DNA of 64,000 nt from VAZQ01 sp036557705 (GCA_036557705.1 DATBHB010000096.1:1-64000); one strand, 5' to 3'; positions 7,761 through 16,838 are shown, counted from the stretch's first letter. Numbers and translations: made by a program. The notes: a model not told the origin generated them from the sequence alone.

Positions 7761-9626
7761 CTAAACGCTGCCCTGCCCCACGAACGTATAGCCCAGGCTC
7801 TTGAGACCATTGACCGTTTGTTGGAGGTAGGAAATGCTGTCGCTCGAATTGTAGAAGAAGCTTGCCACGCCATCCCGTACCACCAATGTACGCTGCGCGT
7901 CTGCGATGATGTCGGCAGGTAACCGAGGTGGGAACGAGAAAAACGGCTCCGGCTGAATGCCTCCCAAAGTGTCGGCAAGCACCTTGCAACCGTAGATATC
8001 GTTCACGGAATAGGGGAAATACTGTCCGGCGAAGCGAGTATAATCAACTGTGCCGCCGGATAGTAGGCCGCTGTAATAAAGCGAGCGCTCGGCGCGAGTT
8101 GAAAAGGCGCGGCTGCCATTAGGGGCGAAGTTCGTGACCGCTTGATATCCAAACGGCGAGGCTGCATAGGATGGAAAGGTGAAGCAGTTGGGCAGGCTCA
8201 TGCCCGAGGCGGTCAGCTCCGCGAAAGCCGAACTGAAACGACCCATTGCCCAGGCCGGCGAGGTATCCTCAACGACCGGACCGACGTAGTTGAGCGTGTG
8301 ATCGGCATTCTGCGTGATGCGGAAGAACTCGCAGTCGTCGCCGGTGACCCCGGTATAAGGATTGGGGACATTGCTGTACTGGTGCGTCCAGCCGTGCAAG
8401 ATCAAGGTCCCGCCTTTGCTCTGTAGATACTTGAGCGCGCTGATGAGAGTGGGTCGGGTTCGCAACGCTGTGCTGACCGGAACACCATTGTTATAGACCC
8501 CCAGCGGATCTAGATACTGCGGAGAGATTTGGAACCCGAATGGTACCTTATTGGCCGACAGCCAATTCGCTATCTGCTTCAAAGTATTGGGGTTGAAGGT
8601 AGGGTCGATGTCCTCAAGCCGGACCAGGGCCCGGTGTCGAGTTGGTGTGGCAGGTGCAAGAGCGTCGAACAGAAGGTCGCAGAACGCCAGATAACGATCG
8701 CCTTCGCTCATGTAGACCAGAGGGTTCTCGCCGATGTAAGTGAGATTATTTGAGCGCAGCGCCCATGGGAAGCTGGTTCCGTCGGAGCGGATGCAGCTAG
8801 CCAGGACCGTGACGTTGCTGTCGATGGAAGCGTAGTTCATGATTCCGGCGCCGTTTGCAGCATACCGTTTGAGCTTCTGCGATTTGTAGTCGACTTCCGC
8901 GACGGTAGAGAAATCAAATCCGCTCCAATTCCAGCCATAGACAGTCGGGAAGCTCGGAAAAGCAGAGGTCAGCTGCCAAATGTTATCATATATCCAGATG
9001 ATGGGCACAGAGCCTCCGAAAACATCGAGCAGGAACCCGGTCGGCAGCGGTTCATCATAGGTCGAGCCGATGTAAATCGCCGCCGTATATTTATTAATCG
9101 TTCCCTGACTGTAGGCTCCGACTGGCATTGCGGTCCAAGAGCCGAAATGACTGACCAGATTGGCAGTCATCATTCCGTAGAGTTCTCCGAGCCAGCCCCA
9201 TTGTCCCGTCGTATCGTATAGAACGAGCGTAGCGGGGTTTGGAGAGGTTTGCGCTAAAGCGGTGGAAATCAGCGGCGCGAAGATGCTCGAGAAAAAAGCC
9301 GCAAGCGGGCTCGATCCAAGCGGTGCCGATGCTGTCGGGCCCGGGCCGAGGCCGGTTCCGCTCCGCGGCGGCGGCACTGGTCGCGTTCCTTCGAGGGGTT
9401 GCCCGAGCGGCGCGAAATACGGATTGTTGGGGGTAGGAACTATGGAAGCCGGAGGTCTGATCTTCTTGGAGGCCGAATTGGAGCCGGACTTGGAGGCCGA
9501 ACCGGGATTCTGAGCGGGTCCACCCTGTTGCGCGAATGAAGGTCCCGCCGGCAGAGTTGCCTGAGCCATTATGGCGGCCGTACCTGCCAGAAAGTCGCGT
9601 CGTTCCATTTTTTGTTTTTTGAACAT
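7761..9626 (-). CDS. Tat-exported DUF2334-type (polysaccharide deacetylase-like) protein
   Basis: A 621-residue product with a textbook Tat signal (MERRDFLAGTAAIMAQ). A Pro/Ser/Ala-rich linker (about residues 32-110) leads to the main domain. There, TLVLYDTTGQWGWLGELYG begins a first subdomain. ALVRLEDIDPTFNPNTL (about 345) supplies an acidic pair, and TLILHGWTHQY (about 415) the histidine motif typical of DUF2334, a relative of NodB-type polysaccharide deacetylases. A deacetylating or glycan-binding role on an N-acetylated polymer would fit the epimerase gene next door. The codons MFKKQK precede the Tat motif and follow AAGG. A degraded copy of part of this gene lies at 12432-12563. Confidence 0.8.
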   Translation of the reverse strand: MFKKQKMERRDFLAGTAAIMAQATLPAGPSFAQQGGPAQNPGSASKSGSNSASKKIRPPASIVPTPNNPYFAPLGQPLEGTRPVPPPRSGTGLGPGPTASAPLGSSPLAAFFSSIFAPLISTALAQTSPNPATLVLYDTTGQWGWLGELYGMMTANLVSHFGSWTAMPVGAYSQGTINKYTAAIYIGSTYDEPLPTGFLLDVFGGSVPIIWIYDNIWQLTSAFPSFPTVYGWNWSGFDFSTVAEVDYKSQKLKRYAANGAGIMNYASIDSNVTVLASCIRSDGTSFPWALRSNNLTYIGENPLVYMSEGDRYLAFCDLLFDALAPATPTRHRALVRLEDIDPTFNPNTLKQIANWLSANKVPFGFQISPQYLDPLGVYNNGVPVSTALRTRPTLISALKYLQSKGGTLILHGWTHQYSNVPNPYTGVTGDDCEFFRITQNADHTLNYVGPVVEDTSPAWAMGRFSSAFAELTASGMSLPNCFTFPSYAASPFGYQAVTNFAPNGSRAFSTRAERSLYYSGLLSGGTVDYTRFAGQYFPYSVNDIYGCKVLADTLGGIQPEPFFSFPPRLPADIIADAQRTLVVRDGVASFFYNSSDSISYLQQTVNGLKSLGYTFVGQGSV

Positions 9627-9871
9627 TTTGGACCTTCGGTTCGTTCAGCCACGTCGATATTCGCGTGGGAGCGACACACGGTCGCCAAGATGGACTATTG
9701 TCTGACGAGTTAGCTCTCCGTCGAAAGAAACATCAATTGAGGAATTCGACTGAGGGGCTGACAAAAAGGATTAATCCCATTGTCGTTGTCCCCTGACATG
9801 GGCGTAAGCCGATTTGCGCAATTTACGCTGCATCGCAATCAGATACCCTGCCGCCAAAAGAGGCTTACAGC
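9627..9871. promoter_or_regulatory. Divergent control region of the glycan locus
   Basis: This 245-bp gap separates the minus-strand DUF2334-DUF4434 pair from the plus-strand epimerase operon. Both transcripts must start here unless they are read through. It is more AT-rich than the flanks, but I could not assign reliable -35/-10 boxes or a sigma-54 site. Confidence 0.4.
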
Positions 9872-11020
9872 GTGCGCGCTCTCATTGCATTTGGCACACG
9901 TCCAGAGATCATCAAGCTGGCGCCTGTCTGGCGGGCGCTGGCGGAGCATCGTGAAGTAAAGGTCGACGTTTTCTGGTCTGGTCAGCATATCGGTTTGGCT
10001 GATGGGCTCCTCGATCTGTTCAGCATCAAGGTGACTCATTCGGGAGCCGACGTCGTCGACACCGCTGGCCTCGCGGGCAAGTTCGGTCTGGTTGCTCAAC
10101 AGATCGAGAATGTGCTTCGATCGGACCGATACGACTGGCTGGTCGTGCAGGGCGATACGGCGACGGCCGCGGCGGCAGCGACTGCGGGGTTTTTGAACAA
10201 GGTACCGGTCGCGCATGTCGAGGCAGGATTGCGAACGGGTAATCTGCTTTCCCCCTGGCCCGAAGAATTCAATCGACGCGCCATCACCCTCTGCGCAGCT
10301 CGGCATTTCGCGCCCACGCGCCGGGCGGCCGGGAATCTATTCGCCGAGGGCATCGATTCGGACACCGTCCATGTGGTCGGTAATACCGTCATCGACGCTC
10401 TTCTTCACGTCCGTTCGCTCGTCGCGCAACCAGGATACGTACCGCGGGATCCGGCTGTGCGATCACTCCCGTGCGACAAGAAGCTCGTCCTGGTAACGAC
10501 GCATCGCCGAGAGAATTTTGGCGAGCCGCTTCGTCAGGTCTTGTTGGCTTTGAAGGACCTCGGAAGCGACGGCGACAAAATCGTGGTGCTTCCAGTCCAC
10601 CTCAATCCCACTGTGCGGTCTGAAGTCATACGGGTTCTCGGCCGCGCCCCCGGCGTACATCTGCTCGAGCCACTTCAGTATCCCGATTTCGTGTACCTGT
10701 TGGAACACGCCTGGGTAGTTGTCACCGACTCAGGCGGTGTGCAGGAGGAAGCGCCGAGTTTCGGTCTGCCGGTGATCATAGCCCGGGATACGACCGAGCG
10801 TCCGGAGGTCGTCGAGACGGGGTTCGGGCGCCTGGTCGGATCGAGCTACGAGTCGATCGTAGCCGGAGTGAGAGAGGCCACCAGACACCCGCAACGGCAA
10901 TTCATCGTCGGAGCAAACCCCTTTGGCCAAGGTGATTCCGGGCGGCAGATCGCGCATCAGTTGTTGAACCGCCAGCCGCGGTGCGCTCATCGGCCTATCC
11001 AGGAGAGGATATCCGCATGA
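9872..11020 (+). CDS. wecB: UDP-N-acetylglucosamine 2-epimerase (non-hydrolysing)
   Basis: A 382-residue cytosolic enzyme of the WecB family, which interconverts UDP-GlcNAc and UDP-ManNAc. Family signatures in order: AFGTRPEIIKLAPVWRAL at the N-terminus, WLVVQGDTATA (about 90), VAHVEAGLRTG (about 113), EEFNRR, VTTHRRENFG (about 208), LPVHLNP and VVTDSGGVQEEAPSFGLPV (about 285). The length is normal. The start is GTG with AGAGG upstream. It overlaps the next gene by four bases (ATGA), indicating translational coupling. A dedicated epimerase beside a membrane GT2 suggests a ManNAc-containing polymer. Confidence 0.93.
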   Translation: MRALIAFGTRPEIIKLAPVWRALAEHREVKVDVFWSGQHIGLADGLLDLFSIKVTHSGADVVDTAGLAGKFGLVAQQIENVLRSDRYDWLVVQGDTATAAAAATAGFLNKVPVAHVEAGLRTGNLLSPWPEEFNRRAITLCAARHFAPTRRAAGNLFAEGIDSDTVHVVGNTVIDALLHVRSLVAQPGYVPRDPAVRSLPCDKKLVLVTTHRRENFGEPLRQVLLALKDLGSDGDKIVVLPVHLNPTVRSEVIRVLGRAPGVHLLEPLQYPDFVYLLEHAWVVVTDSGGVQEEAPSFGLPVIIARDTTERPEVVETGFGRLVGSSYESIVAGVREATRHPQRQFIVGANPFGQGDSGRQIAHQLLNRQPRCAHRPIQERISA

Positions 11021-12249
11021 GCGCTTCTTCTCTGCCCAAAGCGTCCACCGCCGTTTCCGCCGGGCGGTTCGACGTACGCAGGATGTCATGGAAGCGGCTT
11101 ACTGCGTTTCTCGTGATCGCAGCCGCTTCTGCGGGTGGAATCACCTATTTCAGCGAAAACTTCTTTGTGCTCCGCGCCGATGGGCTGGTTTTGCGCGACC
11201 GGGTCGTCGCCGCCGCGCCTTATGAAGCACGAATCAAGCAGGTCTTCGTGCACAGTGGTGACTATGTGCAGCGAGGCGAACCGATCGCGATCCTCGAGTC
11301 GGCATCTATGAACCGCAATCTGGCTGAACTGGCGGCAGAGAAGGCGAAATTGAAGAGCGGCATCGCCCACCTCGAGGCACGGCGAGTCGCAGCTGATCAG
11401 CTGGTTCCTGTTGCCAAGGTCAACACCGATCGTTTGCGCGATCTCCTTCGTCTACTGGAACAGAATCGCGACCGCGGGATGACCAACTTCGCCTACCTTC
11501 AGCAGGTTACCACGGCCGCGTACGCGGCCGAAGAGAAGTTGGCTTCCGTCCGGGCGGAACGTGCCTCGGTGGACGCGGAACTGCGCGAAACCCGTTCCGC
11601 ATTGGCCGAGATGGAGAAAGCAAATGAAAATCTGAGATCTGCCTATGCGGATGGATTGGTGTTGGCCGGAGCCAGCGGCTATGTGGGCGGAGGCGTCGCC
11701 GATCCCGGAGAGGTCCTCTTACCCGGCAGCAAAGTAATGGAGATTTATACCAGTAAGCCATTTGTACTGGCGTACCTCCCAGACACTTCGTTCGTGGCGG
11801 TAGAGGAAGGACATCACGTCCAGGTCAGCAGCGCTGGAAGGAGAACGCTCGCAAGGATCGAAAAGATATTGCCGATAGTCGAACCATTGCCGCCCGATTT
11901 CCAGAAGCCGGTGCGTGCGCGAGAAAGCGGTCAGCTGCTGCGGATCAGTCTGAGCGGCGACGATGACTTTTTGACCAAACAAAAGGTTCACGTAACAGGC
12001 TGTCTTATTCCGGAATGCGCCGGGTTCGGAGAGGTCGCGTCGGCCATGGTGGCACGGGCATCTGTCGCGCTCAACCGCGCTTATACCGTCGGCATCGGCA
12101 TAGCCGCGCAGGAGCTTGAGTTGATCATGGGCTTGGCGGCCGATTTGCCAGACTTGGTACGGCCGGCGAACGCCATGCATCCACGCGCCCATCCCCGCCG
12201 CGTCGCGCAAAGGCCAGAACCCACCTCCGTTCCTGCCCCATTAAACTAG
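11017..12249 (+). CDS. HlyD-like membrane-fusion/periplasmic adaptor protein
   Basis: A 410-residue protein. The ATG at 11017 overlaps the epimerase stop and follows AGGAGAGG. A single transmembrane helix (residues about 21-43) is followed by a half-lipoyl barrel segment (RDRVVAAAPYEARIKQVFVHSGDYVQRGEPIAIL). A long alpha-helical hairpin (about 95-215, rich in Ala/Leu/Glu/Arg heptads) leads into the second lipoyl half, ADGLVLAGASGYVGGG. Such adaptors link inner-membrane glycan synthases or exporters to the outer membrane, as Alg44 does in alginate secretion. No PilZ domain is visible. It probably partners the GT2 downstream. Confidence 0.8.
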   Translation: MSASSLPKASTAVSAGRFDVRRMSWKRLTAFLVIAAASAGGITYFSENFFVLRADGLVLRDRVVAAAPYEARIKQVFVHSGDYVQRGEPIAILESASMNRNLAELAAEKAKLKSGIAHLEARRVAADQLVPVAKVNTDRLRDLLRLLEQNRDRGMTNFAYLQQVTTAAYAAEEKLASVRAERASVDAELRETRSALAEMEKANENLRSAYADGLVLAGASGYVGGGVADPGEVLLPGSKVMEIYTSKPFVLAYLPDTSFVAVEEGHHVQVSSAGRRTLARIEKILPIVEPLPPDFQKPVRARESGQLLRISLSGDDDFLTKQKVHVTGCLIPECAGFGEVASAMVARASVALNRAYTVGIGIAAQELELIMGLAADLPDLVRPANAMHPRAHPRRVAQRPEPTSVPAPLN

Positions 12250-12431
12250 ACCTCGCACGACTAATTGAGTCGAGGTGACTGAAGATTGAGGTAAGCGGCA
12301 GCGGTCCCTCGAACTATGAGTGATGTACAAGTTGGCAAGGCGTCGTTCCATGTGGACCCGACTTAAATCACCGCTGTATGTTTGGTCATCACAACCTGGT
12401 TCTAAGCCACGGCCGGAATCCCCGGCGACGG

Positions 12432-12563
12432 GCCGAAATAAGTGGCCAGATTGGCCGTCGTCATCGCGCCGGAATGACTGGCCAGATTGGCCGTCCTCAT
12501 CGCGTAGAATTGCCCAAGCCAGCGACGGGGACCAGTTGGCTCGTAGAGCATCAGCGCTTGCGC
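12432..12563 (-). pseudogene. Relict of the DUF2334 gene with a 36-bp internal duplication
   Basis: Read on the minus strand, this stretch encodes ALMLYEPTGPRRWLGQFYAM, which aligns with TLVLYDTTGQWGWLGELYGM of the intact DUF2334 protein. TANLASHSG follows and matches TANLVSHFG. A 36-bp unit (GGCCAGATTGGCCGTC at 12444 and again at 12480) is duplicated in frame, giving TANLATYFG as a second version. The frame then hits a stop at about 12404 and no start or further domain remains. It lies between the HlyD and GT2 genes, antisense to them. The homology is seen by eye. Confidence 0.65.
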
Positions 12564-12586
12564 CCTAAACGAAAAGGCCGCTCCCG

Positions 12587-13900
12587 ATGTCTGAAACTCT
12601 AGCTCTATTTACATTCGCCATCGCCCTCCTCATTTGCGTATCTTCTGTCGACGATCTTTTCATTGATCTTCTCGCGATCTGCATTGTGCGTCATCGCCTT
12701 TCCTCATCGAGCTGCCAGGCCGGCTCGCGGGCGACCGCAGTTTTTGTTGCCAATTGGCACGAAGAGGACGTGCTGGAGAAGATGGTTCAAGGCAACCTGG
12801 CACGCATTGAGGACCCAAAGATTAAAATCGTACTCGGCGTCTACCCGAACGATACAGCAACGCGGCAGGTCGCTGAGCAACTGGCGTACCGCTACCCGGA
12901 AAGAGTGCGCGCCGTGGTGAATACCCTTCCCGGCCCGACCTCAAAAGGCCAGATGCTCAATGAGATGTTCCGGCAAGTATTCATGGGCGCCGATGCACCA
13001 GAATTGGTCGTGCTCCACGACAGTGAGGATGTTATAGATCCACGCTCGTTCGAAATATACGGGACTTATGTTGATGAATATGATTTCGTTCAAATTCCGG
13101 TGTTTTCGTTGAATTGTCGCTCTCTCGTCGGTGCTACGTACATGGACGAGTTCGCTGAACGCCATACCCGAGAAATGGTCGTGCGCGATGCCCTCGGGGC
13201 AGCGATACCGTCCGCCGGGGTTGGAACATGCATGACGAAGCGTCTGGTGAGACACTTCCTGGGGCAAAGAGGGACCGTGCTTGCCACCGGATGCGTGACC
13301 GAGGATTACATCCTGGGTATTGAGGCCAAGCGCGCAGGATTCCGAGCGGCATTTGCAGCCGCCTCAGAAAGCGCGGCCCGGTACGGTGAATTTGTCGCGA
13401 CTCGCGAGTTTTTTCCGCAAGGCTTCTGGGCATCGGTAAAGCAGAAAACGCGTTGGGTTTTTGGAATCAATTTCGAAGCCATGCACAAGCTCGGCTGGAA
13501 AGCAGACCTATGGGATTCTTATTTTTTCATACGCGACCGAAAGGGCATGCTCACAAGCTTTCTGCCGCCGATTTCGGTCGCCCTCATCGTCCTCTTCCTC
13601 CTAGGCGCCTACGATCTCGACCAGCTGCCGGCGGAACTGGAACCGAGTTTATCTGCCGTTCTTTGGATCAACGTCGTTGCGCTGAACCTCCGCTTCGTAT
13701 TCCGAATACTGGCATTCAGGCACGTATACGGCAGGTACGATCTGACCGGGGTGCTGCTCAGATGGAGCGTCGCCGTCGCCGTGAACGCACTCGCGGTTGC
13801 ACGAGCCTGGAAACTCTATTTTTTCGATTCAGCACTTGCCTCACGCCCCATCGTCTGGGCCAAGACCCAGCATGAGGTCCCGATCGATTTCTCCAGCTGA
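12587..13900 (+). CDS. Membrane glycosyltransferase family 2, NfrB-like
   Basis: A 437-residue processive GT2. An N-terminal hydrophobic segment (about 5-35) precedes the catalytic domain: AVFVANWHEEDVLEKMV, LVVLHDSEDVIDP (the DxD-type metal/donor motif), GCVTEDYILGIEAKRAGF (the TED catalytic base) and KQKTRWVFGI (the QxxRW-like acceptor motif). Hydrophobic helices follow at about 320-345, 360-375 and 390-410. This order and the NWHEED start resemble NfrB of E. coli, which makes the NGR glycan. NfrB is much longer (about 745 residues) with a C-terminal c-di-GMP-binding domain that is absent here. With the upstream epimerase and adaptor it likely polymerises and extrudes a HexNAc polymer. Confidence 0.8.
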   Translation: MSETLALFTFAIALLICVSSVDDLFIDLLAICIVRHRLSSSSCQAGSRATAVFVANWHEEDVLEKMVQGNLARIEDPKIKIVLGVYPNDTATRQVAEQLAYRYPERVRAVVNTLPGPTSKGQMLNEMFRQVFMGADAPELVVLHDSEDVIDPRSFEIYGTYVDEYDFVQIPVFSLNCRSLVGATYMDEFAERHTREMVVRDALGAAIPSAGVGTCMTKRLVRHFLGQRGTVLATGCVTEDYILGIEAKRAGFRAAFAAASESAARYGEFVATREFFPQGFWASVKQKTRWVFGINFEAMHKLGWKADLWDSYFFIRDRKGMLTSFLPPISVALIVLFLLGAYDLDQLPAELEPSLSAVLWINVVALNLRFVFRILAFRHVYGRYDLTGVLLRWSVAVAVNALAVARAWKLYFFDSALASRPIVWAKTQHEVPIDFSS

Positions 13901-14260
13901 TCTGGTCTGGCCAGCATCTGATGTTTGTCTGATTGCTTGAATTTCGCTACAGGCGATCTCTTGAATATTTCTCAACCGATGCGTGTAGATTTCCAGCGTA
14001 CGCGTAAAAGGACGGTCAAGTGTCGGCGATTGGTCTAACCAAGCCGTAAGCTGCTGATAAATAGATGTTTTATGTTACGGCTGTCAGGGAAATGGAAGCG
14101 GGCTCAGGCGATGTGCATTTTTTATGCATTATTACTACTTTTTAGGTAATTTTAATTTGTCGGTATTCTAGTAAGATGGTCTACATCAAAGGTGGCAAGT
14201 CATCATGTTTAACCGTCATGGATCGGGACGCTGGGCGAGTCGAGTGAGCAGGGTAGCGTC
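13901..14260. other. AT-rich intergenic region before the LuxR-type gene
   Basis: This 360-bp stretch has no credible coding frame. The part at about 14110-14180 is clearly AT-richer than its surroundings (TTATTACTACTTTTT, TAATTTTAATTTG), a good candidate for the promoter of the regulator at 14261. No inverted-repeat operator stands out. Confidence 0.4.
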
Positions 14261-14992
14261 ATGGCCGTCAGTACACAGGTGTCGCCTGATCAGATAATAA
14301 TCCTAACTGTAGGCGCCCCAATTCTATATCGCGAATGTCTGGCAAATTCGATTATGGCTCGACGCCCCAACTGGGTTGCGATCCCGGCGCCGAGCCTCGC
14401 TGAGTGGCGGCAGAGCGCGCCGCCAGCCGTCGTTTTGATTTGCATCGGCGATGGATGTGGACTTGAGGTTCGGGACCAATTCGAGGTTAGGGATCGACTC
14501 GCGGTCTTCAGCCGTTCCGGCGATTTGACTCCGTTAGTGATCTTGTCGCAGCCGGAAGACTTCAGGCAATTCGCCACGAACTTGCCCATCAGAGTGCGCG
14601 CATTCGTTCCAAGCAGTGGTGGTTTCGAAGTCGTTATTGAAGCAATCGATATCGTTACGCGTGGCGGCACCTACCTGCCTGCGAGCTACCATTATTTGCA
14701 GCACCTGCTGTTTCGGGAGCAGCCCTGCAGACCTAGCGGAAACGACGTCGCGTTTACGGGACGGGAACACGCAGTATTAGGCGCCCTGCGCCAAGGCAGA
14801 TCCAACAAGCGTATCGCTTACGAGCTGAATATGAGCGAAAGCACGGTAAAAGTTCATGTTCGCAACATAATGAAAAAGCTTCAAGCTCGAAATAGGACCG
14901 AGGTCGCGTTCCTGACCCAGAGGATGTTCCCGATCGGCATTCCGTGCGGCGTAAGCTCGCTCAGCACACTGGAGCGTCCGAGGGTAAAGTAA
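14261..14992 (+). CDS. LuxR/NarL-type transcriptional regulator with degenerate receiver
   Basis: A 243-residue protein. Residues about 10-135 have the size and strand pattern of a receiver domain, but the aspartate pocket is not recognisable (VVLICIGDG occupies the usual phospho-acceptor strand), so it may not be phosphorylated. The C-terminal LuxR helix-turn-helix is clear: FTGREHAVLGALRQGRSNKR, then IAYELNMSESTVKVHVRNIM and ARNRTEVAF. It lies downstream of the glycan operon and upstream of the secreted hydrolase gene, and could control either. The short gene at 16839 has a closely related DNA-binding domain. Confidence 0.8.
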   Translation: MAVSTQVSPDQIIILTVGAPILYRECLANSIMARRPNWVAIPAPSLAEWRQSAPPAVVLICIGDGCGLEVRDQFEVRDRLAVFSRSGDLTPLVILSQPEDFRQFATNLPIRVRAFVPSSGGFEVVIEAIDIVTRGGTYLPASYHYLQHLLFREQPCRPSGNDVAFTGREHAVLGALRQGRSNKRIAYELNMSESTVKVHVRNIMKKLQARNRTEVAFLTQRMFPIGIPCGVSSLSTLERPRVK

Positions 14993-15132
14993 GCCGTGCC
15001 TCGTCCAGAACTATGCCGCCGCTGGGCCTCCCCCAGCTTCCGGCAAGCAAAACCCAGTTCTCCGGCGCGCGGTCGTTTATCGTCATCAATTTCGGCTCCC
15101 GGTCCCAGCCCGGGGAGCGTTTATAAGATCTT

Positions 15133-16197
15133 CTATTGCATCGCGCTCCATAGCGTCTGATACAATACGCTCCCATTTCGCGGAACCATTTCTTCTGCGA
15201 AGTACCACCAAAAATATCCTCCGACATAGTGACTTTGCATGTAAGACACTTCGTCAGGAGTTCCTGGCCAGCTAATTCTGTTTCGCACCATTGGATAGTA
15301 CTCAATTATGAGGTTTTGCTCATAACTCTGGTTCTCGTCCGCGTTAGCAGTTCCTATTTCTCCAAAACCAACATAGGAATTGGGAAAGAGTCCGGCAAGC
15401 TTCTCGAATATCGCAGGCCAGTCCGGGGCGAGATTATTGCATTGATCCGGATACCAACTGATCAGCACGTAATTAACCGTGGTGCGAATTGCTTCTGTTG
15501 TGGCTGTTGGACTTGCCAGAAAGTTCTTAGAAATCCACGTGAACATATCATTGCCGCCGTTGCCGGTGCTGATGCAATTGTTCGGATCGCTCGGTTCTCC
15601 CTCATAGAAGAAGGTAAGGGCGGTAAGTTTGGAACGCGCGGTCGGATTTGCAGGATCCATGACTGCGTTATAGACGGCTTCGATTTTGGCCATGGTCGCC
15701 GAGGCATCCGAGGCGTGAGAGCCGCGAGACAGTAGCCAGTTACCATTTACTTCGTTGCCAATCTCCCAAACATCGACGCATGGGCCCAGGGCGATAATAA
15801 GATTATTTGTTTGGCTGGTAATTGAGCTGGTCGTAAAATTTTTCATGTCAGACGAGTCGGCCACCTCGCCCATAATGTATGATTTCGGATAGAATGTTTG
15901 GATCGCCTTCACATAGGACGAAGGGTTGACAGTCGGGTCGAAGTAAATGCGGGCGATCGGCATGTGTGGCAAATTTACCAGGGCATCCAATTCGCCTTGC
16001 GTGTTGGAGACGTCGTCCAATGTCACCCCGTAAAGCTGCGATCCTGGCGCCAACGGGCGGTTAGTCGAGCTCGCGGTACAAGCGGCAGGCGCAGACAGAG
16101 GTGCATGCCTCCCGCGCTGCGCGTGCGTTTCCGTTGATCCCGATGCAAAAATCGTGGCGGCGAGAGCGGCTAGAAGAGAAAACCGGATGCTCATCAT
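15133..16197 (-). CDS. Secreted clan GH-A-like glycoside hydrolase
   Basis: A 354-residue exported protein with a signal peptide (MMSIRFSLLAALAATIFASG) ending near ETHAQ. The start is at 16197 because AAAGGA lies just upstream; a longer frame adds 23 residues before the leader. The barrel pattern includes LYGVTLDDV at the first strand, VDVWEIGNEVNGNW (about 147) with the Asn-Glu pair typical of the clan-A acid/base, and YVGFGEIGTAN (about 280) with a Glu positioned as the nucleophile. The C-terminal GGYFWWYFAEEM fits a barrel-closing strand. A role in trimming the secreted glycan is inferred from context; the substrate is unknown. Confidence 0.65.
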   Translation of the reverse strand: MMSIRFSLLAALAATIFASGSTETHAQRGRHAPLSAPAACTASSTNRPLAPGSQLYGVTLDDVSNTQGELDALVNLPHMPIARIYFDPTVNPSSYVKAIQTFYPKSYIMGEVADSSDMKNFTTSSITSQTNNLIIALGPCVDVWEIGNEVNGNWLLSRGSHASDASATMAKIEAVYNAVMDPANPTARSKLTALTFFYEGEPSDPNNCISTGNGGNDMFTWISKNFLASPTATTEAIRTTVNYVLISWYPDQCNNLAPDWPAIFEKLAGLFPNSYVGFGEIGTANADENQSYEQNLIIEYYPMVRNRISWPGTPDEVSYMQSHYVGGYFWWYFAEEMVPRNGSVLYQTLWSAMQ

Positions 16198-16838
16198 CGA
16201 GATGATCCTTTGCTGGTGCGCATCGGTGAACGCAAACTGCCGCTGGGCTGGGGGCGAGCATCGCATCAGAGGCTTCTACTCTCGCTAACACCATTGATGT
16301 TGGACATTTGTGTGCAGAAATCAGCAATCCCAAGGACTTTTTTGTAGTTCTTTTGGCGGCAAATCGAACATCCCGCGCTTCGGAGAAGAATCCGCTGAGG
16401 TGGGACAATGGACGCGAATGATTTGCCCGAACTGCGTTTTCGCTCCGCAGACCCAGAATTGCAGCGAGAGACCGCCGACCGTGGAGAGCACAGTATAAGA
16501 GGTGCCAGCGCGGAAGCTGCTCCGACGGCGGTTATTTCACATTGTACAACGTGGATGCGCAGAAAAGCCTTATTTTGAACATAGCCCATCCCCAATTCGA
16601 CCAAAAGGTTGGCGGCAGTAGCCTCAACATGATACCCGGGCAGGTATCTCTCGGCTGGGTAAATGCGTGGGAGCAATCGGCTCAGCAGTTATACCCGTGA
16701 GCAATCAACGTCACGAAGTCCTACGGATAAACCCTGGACTGTGATCTGTTTGAGGCGTCCCTAGTCGCATTGTTCGCCCCGTCGCGGGTTACCGAGCGCC
16801 CTTGTCTCTAGCGCCACGGCCGTGCGCTCTCTAAACTT
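16198..16838 (+). other. 641-bp gene-poor region with a possible gene relict
   Basis: No complete gene is visible. One plus-strand frame is open from about 16425 to a TGA at 16698-16700. Its last part has protein-like composition (SDGGYFTLYNVDAQK, then GGSSLNMIPGQVSLGW) but has no start codon or ribosome site. A different frame just upstream (from ATG 16408, MDANDLPELRFRSADPELQ) also looks protein-like, as expected for a decayed, frameshifted gene. I do not recognise the family. Confidence 0.25.

Noticed and set aside
16266..16676. 136-codon minus-strand frame upstream of the hydrolase
   Set aside because: Low-complexity Ser/Arg/Cys-rich product without start signals; the opposite strand looks more protein-like.
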